NCBI GenBank assembly: GCA_963704535.1
Contig: OY969916.1
Coordinates: 4,402,001 to 4,466,000 of the forward strand
Origin: G963704535 sp963704535
Lineage (GTDB): Bacteria > Chloroflexota > Chloroflexia > Chloroflexales > Roseiflexaceae
Direction: 5' to 3'
Length of the DNA stretch: 64,000 nt
Shown in pieces: positions 19,372 through 29,707 of the stretch. The stretch's first letter is position 1; every line of letters begins with the position of its first letter. The position numbers and the translations under genes were made by a program. Under the pieces are notes generated by a model. That model saw nothing but the letters and a program-made list of their open reading frames with translations, made no database searches and was not told where the DNA came from.

Positions 19372-21262
19372 ATGAGGCGTTTGACACACCTCGTTCGTGT
19401 ATGCGGGCTGGCGTTGGCCCTGGCGCTCTTTGGAAACATAGCCTCGGCTGGCATAAGCCACGCGCATCTGGCCACCCTACCCAGCGCAATCGCCATCGGC
19501 CAACACGAGCATATTCAGGTCCAAGAAGACGGATCGCTCAAGCTCACCGCCAACGCCCCTCCCGCCCCAGCGATCTACGGCTCCTTCGACCGCTTCGGCT
19601 TCGCGATCTCCCCCGCCCAACCACTCAACTCTCCCACTCGCACCATTCGGCTCGATTATGACGCGGCTGTACCGACTGGCAGCGCTGTCCACCTCGACGC
19701 GCGGGCAAGCGCCGACGGGCATCCGGTGGACGAGTTGGGAGCTGGACCTGGTCGGCGGCACTCCGGTTTCGTTCGGCATCCCAGCCCGCTTCGCGCAATA
19801 TCGCGTGACGCTGCTGGGCAACCCTGGCGCCGAGCCGGTCGTGCGCGCGCCGCGGCTTGTGGGGCTGAACGAGCCAGCGGCCTACACAGCGTTCCAGCAG
19901 GCCACGCCCGTCGCGCCGACCTTCCGCATCCACGCCACCCGCCTGGGCATGGTCGGCGGGCGCACCGCCAACGGCCACCGGATCACCAAACGCGACCGCT
20001 TTGTCGCGCTCCCGTCGCGGCGTTCGCTTTCCAGCAACGGCGGCAATGAGTACATGGTGCAAATCACCTACAATGGCCGCACCTCCGTCGCGCCAGTGTA
20101 CGATATCGGCCCGTGGAACATCAACGATAACTACTGGGACGAGCACCGCGACCGATACGACGACCTGCCGCGCGGCTGGCCAGAGGATCACGCCGCCTTC
20201 TTCGACGGGTACAACGGGGGCAGGGCCGAGAAGGGCCGGGTGAGCTTCCCGACCGCGATGGATGTCGGCGATGGGCTCTGGTGGGATGACCTGGGCATCA
20301 ACGGCGACCGCGCGATCGTCGAAGTGACCTTCCTATGGCTCGGCAGCGACCCGGCTGCGGCCCCGCCTGCGCCCGCTCCCACAGCCGCGCCGCCGCCCGA
20401 ACCAGCACCCGCCGAGGCCGCTCCCGCGCCCGAAGCACCCGCCGCGCCGGCCGAGCAGCCACCCGAGGCCGCCCCCGCGCCAGAAGCACCCGTCGAGCAG
20501 CCGCCCGAGGCCGCCCCTGCACCCGAAGGGCCCGTCGAGCAGCCGTTCGCCGAGGTCGCTCCCGCGCCTGAGCCGCCCGTCGAGCAGCCGCCCGAGGCCG
20601 CTCCCGCACCCGAAGCGCCGCCAGCCGAAGTACCGGCTGAAGCTATTCCTGCGCCCGAAGCACCTGCCGAACCACCACCCGCCGAAGCCCCGCCGACCGA
20701 GGCCGCCCCCGCTCCTGAGCCGCCCGCCGAGCAACCGCCCGCCGAACCACTGCCGACGCCCTCGGCAACGTCAGAGGCGCCAAGTAGCGAGCCGGCTCCA
20801 CCACCCGACGCGGTCGCCGCGCCGCCACCAACCGAGATTGTGGTCGATAACCACGATCCAGCCTTCAAGGCCGAGGAGGCGACGTGGTACCGTGGGCCGG
20901 AGGGCTGCGGCAGCGCCGGCCAAGCGCTCTGGACCTACACGACGCCCAACCAGGCTGATAGTGAGAACGTGGCCCGCTGGCAGCCGGCGCTCCCGACCGA
21001 GATGCTCTATGATGTCTACGTCAACATCCCGGCCTGCGAGAGCCGCGCCCGCGCCACCGGCAGCGCCCGCTACCTGGTCCACCACCTCGACGGCGTCCAG
21101 GAGGTGATCATCGATCAGGCCGCAGCCGGGACGTGGGTTCTGCTCGGTCGATTCCCATTCGCCGCCGGGGAGGCCGGCTTCATCGAGCTGCGCGACATCG
21201 CCGGCGACTCGATGCACACCCTCTGGTACGACGCGGTGAAGTGGGTGCCCGTGCCTGGGTGA
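19372..21262 (+). CDS. secreted protein with Pro/Ala/Glu-rich stalk and golvesin-like domain, one-base frameshift
   Basis: Starts MRRLTHLVRVCGLALALALF with a cleavable signal peptide. The frame runs to about 19,720 and continues one base later at IRWTSWELDLVGG; one surplus base restores 629 residues. Domains: a beta-rich region, an RlpA-like block around MVQITYNGRTSVAPVYDIGP, a Pro/Ala/Glu-rich linker (about residues 325-485) built of EAAPAPE-like repeats, and a C-terminal golvesin/xanthan-lyase-like domain (FKAEEATWYRG to WYDAVKWVPV). Probably an exported carbohydrate- or wall-interacting protein. Confidence 0.8.
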
Positions 21263-21512
21263 CAAGATGACACGATGACAAGATGAAGGGGTGAAAGGGT
21301 GAAGAGGTGCATCTGAGGATGGAGGATGGCGGTCGGCGAAGTGAGAACCAAGCATCGCGCCAGCGCACGTAAGGGCGAACCTCGTGTTCGCCCCCCACCG
21401 CACTCCGAAGCACCAAAAGCTCTGTAGGGCAGGCCCTCTGTGGCCGCCCTCCGTCGCCTCCGTGCCCGCCGCCCGAACCACGCATCACGTTTCACGCATC
21501 ATCGGCCACTGA
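21263..21512. repeat. intergenic simple repeats
   Basis: Holds GATGACAAGATGACACGATG-type short repeats, then a GTAGGGCAGGCCCTCTGTGGC unit that recurs three times at 33,218-33,320. No gene is visible. Confidence 0.6.
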
Positions 21513-23813
21513 CTACGGAGGACAAGCCGGCGTTCGCAGTGTTGCGCCTGGGATCACGTAGCGATCGTAGTTCTGGCCTTTGACCTGCCGGGCGTCCGGG
21601 TAGCAGCGTAGCAGGCTCGTCAGCACCGCATCGCGGTCCGCCCGCAGCGACGGCGAGGTCGTGTCCCAGATCACCTCGACCCGCTCGTAGGGGCGCGGGG
21701 CCGTCTTCATGGCCGAAACCAACGACTGGAGCGGGATCACCTCATAGGGATTCCGCTCGGCGGCCCTCGCCCCGCTCTGCCGCATCCCCAGCCAGATGAT
21801 AAACTCGCGCTCGGCCTCAACCGGGTCCCCGACGCCAGGGGCAAACGGAAAGTAGACCATCGCGTCCGGGGCGGCCGCCGCCTGCGCCATATCATACAGC
21901 TCGCGCCGGTACGGCTGGTCGGGTAACTCAAACACCTCGTTGAAATAGATGTAGAGATTGCAGCCGGCCAGCAGGATCAGCCCGACCGCCGCCAGCATCG
22001 TCAGCATCGGTCGGAGCGCCGGCCCCAGCGCGCGGCAAAGCTCCCGAAAGGCGGCGTAGAGCCCGATCGCCATCAGCAGGTAGGCGGCAGGCAGGCCGGG
22101 GTAGTACACTCGGCCCAGCGGGGCGTGCGTCAGGATGGGCACCGGAAAGAAAAAGAGCGCGGCGAACAGTATCACCCACAGCAGCTGGCCGCGCCTCCAG
22201 TACACCAGCGCCAGCACGGTCCCCACCACCAGCCACGGCAGCAACAGGCTGTTGAACAGCGGCCCCTGGCGATTCAGCAGGAAATCGGTGCGCATCGACA
22301 CAAACAGTGTGTGCATCACCTCCTGGAAATTGAGCCACAGGCCGCCGGCGAAGTTGCCCTCGCGCACATTCCCGCCCGACGCATAGTCCAGGTAGTAGTC
22401 GAGCCGGCCAAGCTGGTAAGTGAAGACGATCGGCAGGATCACCAGCACCGGTGCGACAAACGCGCTGAACCGGCGCACGCTCTCGGCGAACGCCACCCGG
22501 CCGCGCACAAACTCGTAGAGCATAATCAGCAGCGCGACCCCCAGCACCGGCGAGATCGTCTCGTACGTGAGCAGCCCGGCGGCGACCGCCGTACCGGACA
22601 GCCCGTAGAGCAGCGGCCGCCCGGAGCGGGTGCCCTCGGCCAGCAGCAGCAGCGCCAGCAACGGCCACAGCTTCACATGGCTCTCCACGTTCGCCAGCCG
22701 GCTCGCACCCACATCCAGCAGCGACACAGCCAGCAGCATGGTCGCCAGCCAAGCGACCGGCGCATTGGTGATCGCCCGCACCAGCAGATAGAAGACCAGG
22801 CTGCCCAGGACGCTGTAGCAGGCCACAGCTATGCGCCCGCTCAAGATCCCCGGCCCCAGCAGGTAGTGAAACGGCGCCTGCATATAGAAGCTGAGCGGCA
22901 CCACTGCGAAATGCAGGTCGGTGCTGCCGGGGTACTCCCCGTCAACCATCGCGGCGATCACCTCGATCGTCCACTTCAACTCATCACCCTCGATGCCGTA
23001 CGGGTAGGTGCTCAGCCGGTAGAAGCGGGCAAAGATCGTCACGCCCAGCGCCAGGGCCAGCAGCAACAGCTCACGCGAGCGCGGCCAGGTGGAGACGAAC
23101 AGGTCGCCGGACAGCTCGGGCCGGTAGGTGAACGCCCAGGCCCCCAGCAGGATCAGCGCCGGCAGGAATAGGCCGATCGGGGGGCGATCGTAGAAATTCA
23201 GCAGCGACAACTGGCCCACGCCGGCCAGGCAGACGCCCGCCACCAACAAGCCGGCGCGCGCCTGATCGCTCGAGCGCTCGGGAGCATATCGCCGAAAGCG
23301 CGCCAGGGCCAGCAGCCCCAAGCTCGTGGCCGTCCCAACAACAGCCAGAACCAGCGCCAGCCGGTTCGCGGAGCGCAGTTGGAACTCGCGCACGTAATGC
23401 AGGCCTTGGAATGGGTGCCCGACCCTGCCAGGGGAGGTGATCCTGAGCGGCAGCGGAGAGATCAGCAAGATGTACAGCAGCACGGCCAGCCCCAGCAGCA
23501 CCACCGTCGTCGGCAGGCGGCGCGCCCAGAGCCAATCCAGAGCGCCGGTGAGGCTAGCCATCCAAGAGCGCGACATTGCGGTGATGCGGGCTGCCAACGT
23601 ACCAGGCTGATCGCCGGAGGTTAGAGACGGATGCTCCAGCGACATGGCCGCCGCTATCGGCTCATGGCCGGTGGCTTCGTCGTCTGCGAACGGGGTGAGT
23701 TCTACCGCAGGGGCGACGGACTGCCAGGAGATCATGAGCCAGGCCAGATTCAACACCGCCGCCAAGGTCAACGCCAGCACTGGAAGCTGTCCAAGCATCG
23801 AGGCTATCTCCAT
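21513..23813 (-). CDS. GT39-like polytopic glycosyltransferase
   Basis: 766 residues with about a dozen hydrophobic helices. The first extracytoplasmic loop carries the acidic motif YPYGIEGDELKW near residue 275, the position of the catalytic acid in ArnT/PMT-type enzymes, and a C-terminal soluble part follows (from about residue 640). It probably transfers a lipid-linked sugar to an envelope acceptor. The neighbouring GT4-methyltransferase fusion is on the same strand, so both may serve one glycan pathway. Confidence 0.82.
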   Translation of the reverse strand: MEIASMLGQLPVLALTLAAVLNLAWLMISWQSVAPAVELTPFADDEATGHEPIAAAMSLEHPSLTSGDQPGTLAARITAMSRSWMASLTGALDWLWARRLPTTVVLLGLAVLLYILLISPLPLRITSPGRVGHPFQGLHYVREFQLRSANRLALVLAVVGTATSLGLLALARFRRYAPERSSDQARAGLLVAGVCLAGVGQLSLLNFYDRPPIGLFLPALILLGAWAFTYRPELSGDLFVSTWPRSRELLLLALALGVTIFARFYRLSTYPYGIEGDELKWTIEVIAAMVDGEYPGSTDLHFAVVPLSFYMQAPFHYLLGPGILSGRIAVACYSVLGSLVFYLLVRAITNAPVAWLATMLLAVSLLDVGASRLANVESHVKLWPLLALLLLAEGTRSGRPLLYGLSGTAVAAGLLTYETISPVLGVALLIMLYEFVRGRVAFAESVRRFSAFVAPVLVILPIVFTYQLGRLDYYLDYASGGNVREGNFAGGLWLNFQEVMHTLFVSMRTDFLLNRQGPLFNSLLLPWLVVGTVLALVYWRRGQLLWVILFAALFFFPVPILTHAPLGRVYYPGLPAAYLLMAIGLYAAFRELCRALGPALRPMLTMLAAVGLILLAGCNLYIYFNEVFELPDQPYRRELYDMAQAAAAPDAMVYFPFAPGVGDPVEAEREFIIWLGMRQSGARAAERNPYEVIPLQSLVSAMKTAPRPYERVEVIWDTTSPSLRADRDAVLTSLLRCYPDARQVKGQNYDRYVIPGATLRTPACPP

Positions 23814-23827
23814 CAGCAGGCAAATTT

Positions 23828-23899
23828 AGGGAGATTGGAGACTGGAGATTGGAGACTGGAGATGCCCCAATCTCCAATCTCTAACTTCCAATCTCCAAA
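23828..23899. repeat. GAGATTG tandem-repeat hairpin
   Basis: GAGATTGGAGACTGGAGATT units with inverted CCAATCTC copies, the same kind as between fusA and tuf. Confidence 0.75.
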
Positions 23900-23983
23900 G
23901 GTTTCGTGTGGCGCCGTTCTACTTTACAAAGTGGGTGGGGGAAGACTGAGGGGGCTGCCCCCTCAAACCCCATTTTTTCCAGA
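23900..23983. repeat. dispersed hairpin repeat (family A)
   Basis: GTTTCGTGTGGCGCCGTTCT, ACTTTACAAAGTGGGTGGGG, GAGGGGGCTGCCCCCTC hairpin, T-run. It is one of the best-preserved copies. Confidence 0.85.
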
Positions 23984-23997
23984 ACTGCAAAAAGAAA

Positions 23998-26130
23998 TTA
24001 TTGTTCGACGCCTTCTCTCAGCGGCTTGCGCGCCTTGACGACAATGTTGACGAACGTGCGCTCGTCGCCGCGCATACGTTCGTTGCGCGCGTCGAAGCGG
24101 CGGAACAGCCCCACACCGACGTTGATCGGGTTGAACCGGCTGCCGCTGTTGCGCTCGCCGCGGAAGCGATCGGCCGAGTCGCGCAGACGCTGCGGCAGCA
24201 GATTATACTCGATCAGCGGCTTCCCGATGCTGTAAACAATAAAGTGGATAAACGGGAAGGCGTAGTGCGTCTGCTCCTCCAGCGCGTCGATCGCGAAGCC
24301 CGCGCCGGCGATCACGTCGCGCAGCTCGCCGGGGCGGTACAGCCGCCAGTGGTTGCTCCACAGCCCGGTGATCGGCCCGGCGTTGCGGATCGGGCGCGCA
24401 CCCAGCGCCTCCAGCGTCTTGTTAATCGGGTCCCACCAGAACGGGTAGTCGGCGTGGGGGACACTGAGCGCCAAGACACCGCCCGGCTTCAAGATCCGGT
24501 AGATCTCGCGCATCGCCGCCCGGTCGTCGGCGAGATGCTCAAGCACCTCGGTCATCAGCACCTTGTCGAAGGTCGTGTCGGCGAAGGGCAATCGGTGGAT
24601 GTCGACGCTCGAAAGCCGCGCTACGACGCCCTCACTCTCGGCCCACGCCAGCCGCGACACGTCGCCGTCCACCCCGAAGAGCTGGAGGTTGCGCAAGCGG
24701 CTCATCATCATCAGGTAGACGCCCATCCCGCAGCCGCAGTCGAGCACCCGGTCGCCGTCGCGCAGGTCGAGGTGGTCCATCAGCGTGACGGCGCGGCGGC
24801 GGAAGGCCATATCGGCCTCGTTCCGCAGCAGCCGCTCAAGCGTCGCCTGATCCTCAGTGGAAAGGTTGCCGCCGGTCCCGTTAGCGCGCTCGGTCGCCGT
24901 GGGCGTGGAGAGCAGCGCGCTCGCGCCCAGCGCCTGCCAGGCGCTGCGGGCCTGCCGTCGCGCCACATCAGCCCGCGCGCCAGCCTTGGTCTCGGTGCGG
25001 ATCAGGCGCTCCATCAGCGCTTCGTACTCGTCGAGCGAGCGCCCTGTGCTGAACACCTCGCGCACCCGCTCGCGGGTCGGGCGGTAGGGCGCTGGTTCGC
25101 GCAACACCTCCACGATCCCCTCGGCGAGCGCGTGCGGATCGCGCGGACGCACCAGCCGCCCCAGCCCGGTAGTCTGCACCACCTCGCGCGCGCCGGGGAT
25201 ATCAGCCGTCACCAGCGGGGTGCCGCTGAGCAGCGCCTCGATCTGCACGCTGGGGAAGCAATCGGTGCGCGACGGCAGCGCGAACAGGTCGCACATCGCG
25301 TAGAAGTTCGCCATCTGCTGCGGGTCGCGGATTAACCCCAGGGCCGTGATCGCGTCGCGCTCCTGCTCAACCAGGTGACGCCAGCGGTCGAAGAAGTGCT
25401 CGTAGACCACGTCAACCTCGCCGGCGTAGACGAAGTGCGCCTCGGGAATCTGGGCGCGCACCAGCGGGATCGCCCGCAGCAGAAAGTCAAAGCCTTTCTC
25501 CTCCACAAAGCGGCCGGCGAAACCGACCAGCTTCTTCCCCTCCAGGCCAAGCTCGCGCCGCCACGCGGCGACGACCTCAGGCTGCGGCAGCGGCATCTCG
25601 GCCGGCGGGTAGATCGCGTCGAGCTTATCGGCGATCGGCGCCAGAAACGCCGAGTGGCGACCGTAGTCGGCGCTGTGGACGACGACCCGGCTGGAGAGGC
25701 GCATGCCAAGCGTCATGGTCGAGTCCATCGCCCGCTGGACCACAGCGTTGGCCAGGCCGGCCGGCATCACCACATCGCCCTGGTGGGTGATGATCGAGGG
25801 CTTCCCCAGCGCCCGCGCCAGCCCAGTGACGAGGACCGTCTCGGGGAACGGGGAGTGTATTTGCACAATGTCGTGCTCGGCGATCAGCCGGGCGGCGGCG
25901 CGCGGATACGCCGGCATAATCACGCCCCGGCTAAGGCGCGCCAGCACCGGGAGCCGCACGACGCGCACCCCATTGACCAGCTCATCGGTCGCCAGGTCCG
26001 GGCTGTGGCGCGAGGTCAGTACCGTGACCGTGTGGCCGCGCGCGGCCACGCCCTCGGCCAGGCGCTTCGCGTAGGCGGTCAGCCCAGTCCAATGCGGGTG
26101 ATAATAGGTGAGAGTAACCAGGAGTTTCAT
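23998..26130 (-). CDS. fusion of a GT4 glycosyltransferase and a SAM methyltransferase
   Basis: 710 residues. Residues 1 to about 375 are a GT-B GT4 enzyme: KLLVTLTYYHPHWTGL at the start, GFAGRFVEEKGFDFLLRA near 205, and SRTDCFPSVQIEALLSGTPL near 290, which holds the nucleotide-sugar glutamates. After a linker, residues about 410-700 are a class I methyltransferase with motif I VLDCGCGMGVYL near 460 and VLMTEVLEHLADD. The two activities probably act in sequence on one glycan. No stop or start signal separates them. Confidence 0.88.
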   Translation of the reverse strand: MKLLVTLTYYHPHWTGLTAYAKRLAEGVAARGHTVTVLTSRHSPDLATDELVNGVRVVRLPVLARLSRGVIMPAYPRAAARLIAEHDIVQIHSPFPETVLVTGLARALGKPSIITHQGDVVMPAGLANAVVQRAMDSTMTLGMRLSSRVVVHSADYGRHSAFLAPIADKLDAIYPPAEMPLPQPEVVAAWRRELGLEGKKLVGFAGRFVEEKGFDFLLRAIPLVRAQIPEAHFVYAGEVDVVYEHFFDRWRHLVEQERDAITALGLIRDPQQMANFYAMCDLFALPSRTDCFPSVQIEALLSGTPLVTADIPGAREVVQTTGLGRLVRPRDPHALAEGIVEVLREPAPYRPTRERVREVFSTGRSLDEYEALMERLIRTETKAGARADVARRQARSAWQALGASALLSTPTATERANGTGGNLSTEDQATLERLLRNEADMAFRRRAVTLMDHLDLRDGDRVLDCGCGMGVYLMMMSRLRNLQLFGVDGDVSRLAWAESEGVVARLSSVDIHRLPFADTTFDKVLMTEVLEHLADDRAAMREIYRILKPGGVLALSVPHADYPFWWDPINKTLEALGARPIRNAGPITGLWSNHWRLYRPGELRDVIAGAGFAIDALEEQTHYAFPFIHFIVYSIGKPLIEYNLLPQRLRDSADRFRGERNSGSRFNPINVGVGLFRRFDARNERMRGDERTFVNIVVKARKPLREGVEQ

Positions 26131-26222
26131 TAGAACCTCAAAATATGCTGCACAGCGCCACAGGCCGTCGTAGCCCTATTATAGCCGGAGCGCTGCCTGC
26201 TGACAAAAAGCGCTCGTTTCGC

Positions 26223-26251
26223 TTGACAGGTGCGTGGGGGGATGGTACTAT
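26223..26251 (+). promoter_or_regulatory. promoter of tRNA-Val
   Basis: TTGACA (26,223-26,228), 17 bases, TACTAT (26,246-26,251), ending 11 bases before the tRNA. It is a near-consensus housekeeping promoter. Confidence 0.85.
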
Positions 26252-26262
26252 TATGACCGCGC

Positions 26263-26339
<77 letters not shown>

Positions 26340-26348
26340 GGAGCAAGC

Positions 26349-26380
26349 GAAGGGGAGCGACGAAAACGTCGCTCCCCTTT
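26349..26380 (+). terminator. rho-independent-like terminator of tRNA-Val
   Basis: A 13-bp perfect stem (AAGGGGAGCGACG / CGTCGCTCCCCTT) with an AAAA loop, followed by TTTGGTGTTT. It lies ten bases after the tRNA CCA. Confidence 0.85.
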
Positions 26381-26795
26381 GGTGTTTCTGGGGGTGGGGA
26401 AGCGTGGGATTCCAAGCGGGGAAACTGATCGCTCCCGGTACCGAGGGAATAACAGCTATCGGCACAAGCACTGCTCCAGCTCGACCAGGCGCCGGCCGGC
26501 GACGACCAGGTAAGCGGCGAGGAGTAAATAAGAGGGGACTTGCAAGAACAGCCTAACGATACACGCCAGCCGCCGGCTGAGAGAGATGACGTGCTGAACT
26601 GGCACGGCGTTCTTTTGGATCTGGAAGCCAAAATCGTCCCGATTCAGCCGGTCGGCTGGACGCGCGTGTTAGGCTGCTGTGCGTTCGATATTTCAGTTCA
26701 GTAACTCACAAAACTCTCGGATTCTGTCATCATATCTGTGATTTTAGATTGATGAGTGAGGCAAGTGCCAGATCCCACAGGAATCTTGGAGATGG
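26381..26795. other. spacer with a possible 54-codon reading frame
   Basis: A plus-strand frame opens with TTG at 26,540 after AGAGGGGA and ends at 26,704 (LQEQPNDTRQPPAERDDV to CCAFDISVQ). Just upstream another short frame (QLSAQALLQLDQAPAGDDQ) ends at a stop. They look like remains of one or two small genes, but I recognise no family. From about 26,700 the base composition turns AT-rich. Confidence 0.3.
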
Positions 26796-29027
26796 CTAAC
26801 TGCTGCCAATATCGCTGATAATAGTTCGAATATCTTGATGTATCTCATTGAGTTTCATAAGAGCTGCTAGCCGTGCCCCATCTCGTTCTTTAATGAATCG
26901 TGTGCCATGTTTTTGGCATACCATATCAAGTAACATGTCACCCGGTATTATTGATAACTTGTCACGTTGCCAAATTGCATCAATATCGTTTTCGTTCCTT
27001 TGATATACTTCGTACATGTTGGTTTGCATATTGTCTAGTTCCTTGCGCATTCTTTCGATTTCGCCAGATATTCTCTCCGATGCAGGATTTTGGGATTTTT
27101 CGTCGAAGATATACTTCATAGAAGGGTATAAAGGGCGGCATATAGCTCGCGCAACTCTCTTGTCGATTGTTAATTGTCTGAGCCTTTGAGCACATTCCTC
27201 TATGTCCTTTTCGATTCCCTCCACTGTTGGTGAATTTGCAGTGTTTATATCACCGGACAGTTGCCTCTTTAGTTGTAGAAATTCTACAATGGCACGAGGT
27301 ACTACCATGTAGTTCTCGATCTCTCTTTTCGACAGTGGGTATACTGTAGCTCTTCCTTGTAAAAACTGCTGCATTCTCACTATATCATTATCATCACGCT
27401 CGTCTTTATCGATAATGAACCAAATCTTGACCTGTCGTCTCGTAAGGAATGATAAGGTCTGCTCTGCGGCAAAGTGGGCAAAATTGCGTACTCCTCCCAT
27501 TTGTATAAACCCAACGTTTGCCTGCCCAAGGTTTATGTTCAACGTGGTTGACCACTCTCGTATTACATCCTCATCAGACGAGCCTTCTACAAATACAAGA
27601 CGGTCAAACATGAACAAAGAACTGAGGCGTATCCCCAATTCCCTGGGGATGTAAGTCTCGGCATCTGCTAGATTTAACAACTGAACTTGCGTGAACCTAT
27701 CTTTAGATATCAAATAAACATTTTTCATCTCTGCGGTATCAAGAAAGTTGGTGGAATGGGTTGTGATAAACACTTGACAGCTAACGCTCACCTGCTTCAG
27801 GTATCTCATCATGCTCGTCTCCAAAGCAGGATGAAGATGCGTTTCTGGTTCTTCGACTAGGAGTATATCAGGATGTTCAAACTCATAATCGAGAATTAAG
27901 CGTAACGCTTCTCGAACACCTGAACCGTTTACCTCCACCAGAAAATTGTCTACATCCAATTCAGCCGTTCTTAATCCTGAGGCAAGAGGTATTTGGCTTT
28001 GAAAGGCGTCAATTTGTACCCCTAACAATGAGGAGACAGTATCTTTTAAATTATTCAGGATTTTCTCTTGTCCTCGAACTGTCTTTAGTGCTAAAATTCT
28101 TTCTGCTTCTTCCTTACCAATTTCCTTGCGGCGCTCTGTCAGATACAAAACCTTCATTCCTGAAAGATTAGTCAAGAGTTTGGATACATAATCAGGTATC
28201 GTAGCCTCATCCCCTGCAAAGGTCCCAACTTTGTATTTCAACGGCCCCTCAAGAATGGATTTTGCCTCTTCTTGAAGTTTAGTTCCCCAAGCTCTGATTT
28301 CGCGGACAAAATCGTCAAAGGAAGTTGCATCGCGAAACATACCTTCAACCCTCGGCCTCAATTCTCTACCGATCTCACGCAGGAAAGCAGTAGGTAGTGG
28401 GGCAGATATTCGTTCTGAGCCGGAAGTTTTTGCTGTCATTCGCCGTATATCCTCGTTGTTTATAAATCTTGAAAATGTAAAAAGGCTTTCCGCATCTTCG
28501 GATTGGCGTTTCACGAGTAGTAATTGAGAGCGAAGTTCTTCTGCGGCCTCAATACCAACACTAAAGAGAGTTCTTTCTCCCGTAGTTCCAGATGCAGACC
28601 TAATCAACTCTGTAAGAGCAATCTTTGCAATGTAACTGAATGAAACATTAGCACTTATAATTCGCAGCATTACTGCTAGCCGAAGTGACGGATCTATTCC
28701 ATCCACAGCATTCTTCATTTGAGGGGCTTCGGTAACAATATCTCGCACCAATGCATCTCGTTCTGCTAAAGCCAAAGCAAAGACGAGAGTAATTTCTATT
28801 GGATTATGCGTATCCCGCTCAAAGAAGTCAATATCCTGTCCTATAGGTGGGTTCAAACTTGCCACGACACCACCCTTGATACAAGTAAAAAATGTTTGGA
28901 TCGCTGTCAAGATGCTTGATTTGCCAGAATTGTTCTTGCCAATCAGGACGTTGAAACTCCCGCAATCTGTCATGACTAGGTCATCGATGCTTCTGAATCG
29001 CTTGATACTGACTGCTTCAAGTTTCAT
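26796..29027 (-). CDS. OLD-family ATPase/TOPRIM nuclease
   Basis: 743 residues. ABC-type ATPase half: Walker A GKNNSGKSS near residue 34, and ILLVEEPETHLHPALE near 390 carrying Walker B and the D-loop. C-terminal TOPRIM nuclease half: LVFVEGSSDEDVI near 478 and FIIDKDERDDND near 540, the acidic metal site. OLD proteins (P2 Old, GajA of Gabija, and lone defence nucleases) often act against phages. No UvrD-like helicase or other partner is adjacent. The start ATG at 29,027 follows AGGTGG. The gene is much richer in A and T than its neighbours, a sign of transfer. Confidence 0.88.
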   Translation of the reverse strand: MKLEAVSIKRFRSIDDLVMTDCGSFNVLIGKNNSGKSSILTAIQTFFTCIKGGVVASLNPPIGQDIDFFERDTHNPIEITLVFALALAERDALVRDIVTEAPQMKNAVDGIDPSLRLAVMLRIISANVSFSYIAKIALTELIRSASGTTGERTLFSVGIEAAEELRSQLLLVKRQSEDAESLFTFSRFINNEDIRRMTAKTSGSERISAPLPTAFLREIGRELRPRVEGMFRDATSFDDFVREIRAWGTKLQEEAKSILEGPLKYKVGTFAGDEATIPDYVSKLLTNLSGMKVLYLTERRKEIGKEEAERILALKTVRGQEKILNNLKDTVSSLLGVQIDAFQSQIPLASGLRTAELDVDNFLVEVNGSGVREALRLILDYEFEHPDILLVEEPETHLHPALETSMMRYLKQVSVSCQVFITTHSTNFLDTAEMKNVYLISKDRFTQVQLLNLADAETYIPRELGIRLSSLFMFDRLVFVEGSSDEDVIREWSTTLNINLGQANVGFIQMGGVRNFAHFAAEQTLSFLTRRQVKIWFIIDKDERDDNDIVRMQQFLQGRATVYPLSKREIENYMVVPRAIVEFLQLKRQLSGDINTANSPTVEGIEKDIEECAQRLRQLTIDKRVARAICRPLYPSMKYIFDEKSQNPASERISGEIERMRKELDNMQTNMYEVYQRNENDIDAIWQRDKLSIIPGDMLLDMVCQKHGTRFIKERDGARLAALMKLNEIHQDIRTIISDIGSS

Positions 29028-29473
29028 GTTATCCACCTATTGGCTACTGATTATTGTAACGATGCCTCTGGGCAGATTTGAATCTGCATCAGGAACTCGC
29101 TACTCACATATTACCCTCATGTTTCCTAATGTGTCAACACCAAAACATCCGTTCTCGGTGTGGTAAAGTTGCAATCCGCTGCCGTAACGGGGTCATGAGA
29201 GCACCTCCTATCGTTGAACCGATTATCGATAGGAGGAATGATCACACCAGGGCTGGCGTATGACAAGCGGGAGGCGCACTGCGGCCTGGGAGCGATTCCT
29301 GCGCGCAGCGCTTCGTTCAACTAGAAGTAGACCGACGCGCGTCCCGTTTTCCTGCTAGATGCTCGGAGAATGGGGGTTTGCCTACTACGTCCCACTCATT
29401 GGTTGAGACCAACAATCATCCCTCTATCGTGCCCGTGTTCTGGTTGTATTCTACACATACACAGAGCTGCTGT
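29028..29473. other. AT-rich spacer with a hairpin
   Basis: No convincing gene. A perfect 9-bp inverted repeat CTCCTATCG/CGATAGGAG lies at 29,205-29,235 with a 13-base loop. Confidence 0.5.
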
Positions 29474-29707
29474 CTAGAGATGACTGAAAGAGAACCGGTC
29501 AACGTTCCTCACCCCAGATGTGTCAAATGGCGAAACCAACATTCTTGTATCAAATGTTGTTTTGAATAGCAGAAAGAGCCGCCGAGAGCCTTTGAAGACT
29601 AGCATCCAGCGCCTTTCCTTTGACAGATCACCCCGATTACATCCCCTATGAAGTGTAAAGAAGAGGTGCGGGTCGACGTTCTCGTCGAGCAAATAGCGCA
29701 CATTCAT
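29474..29707 (-). pseudogene. truncated PIN-like toxin (DUF5615 type)
   Basis: The frame starts MNVRYLLDENVDPHL, the conserved N-terminus of PIN-like toxins of the DUF5615 type, with the first acidic residues. After about 15 residues similarity stops and an unrelated 62-residue sequence follows to the stop. The remaining catalytic acids are missing, so the toxin is probably dead. Its ATG overlaps the antitoxin stop (ATGA). The break at about 29,662 coincides with the end of the AT-rich island. Confidence 0.65.

Noticed and set aside
24001..25335. 444-codon plus-strand frame
   Set aside because: Antisense to the GT4-methyltransferase fusion; the product is rich in His, Arg and Gln and has no recognisable domain.
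26796..29027. Complete Gabija or PARIS system
   Set aside because: No GajB-like helicase or AriB-like partner gene lies next to the OLD-type gene.
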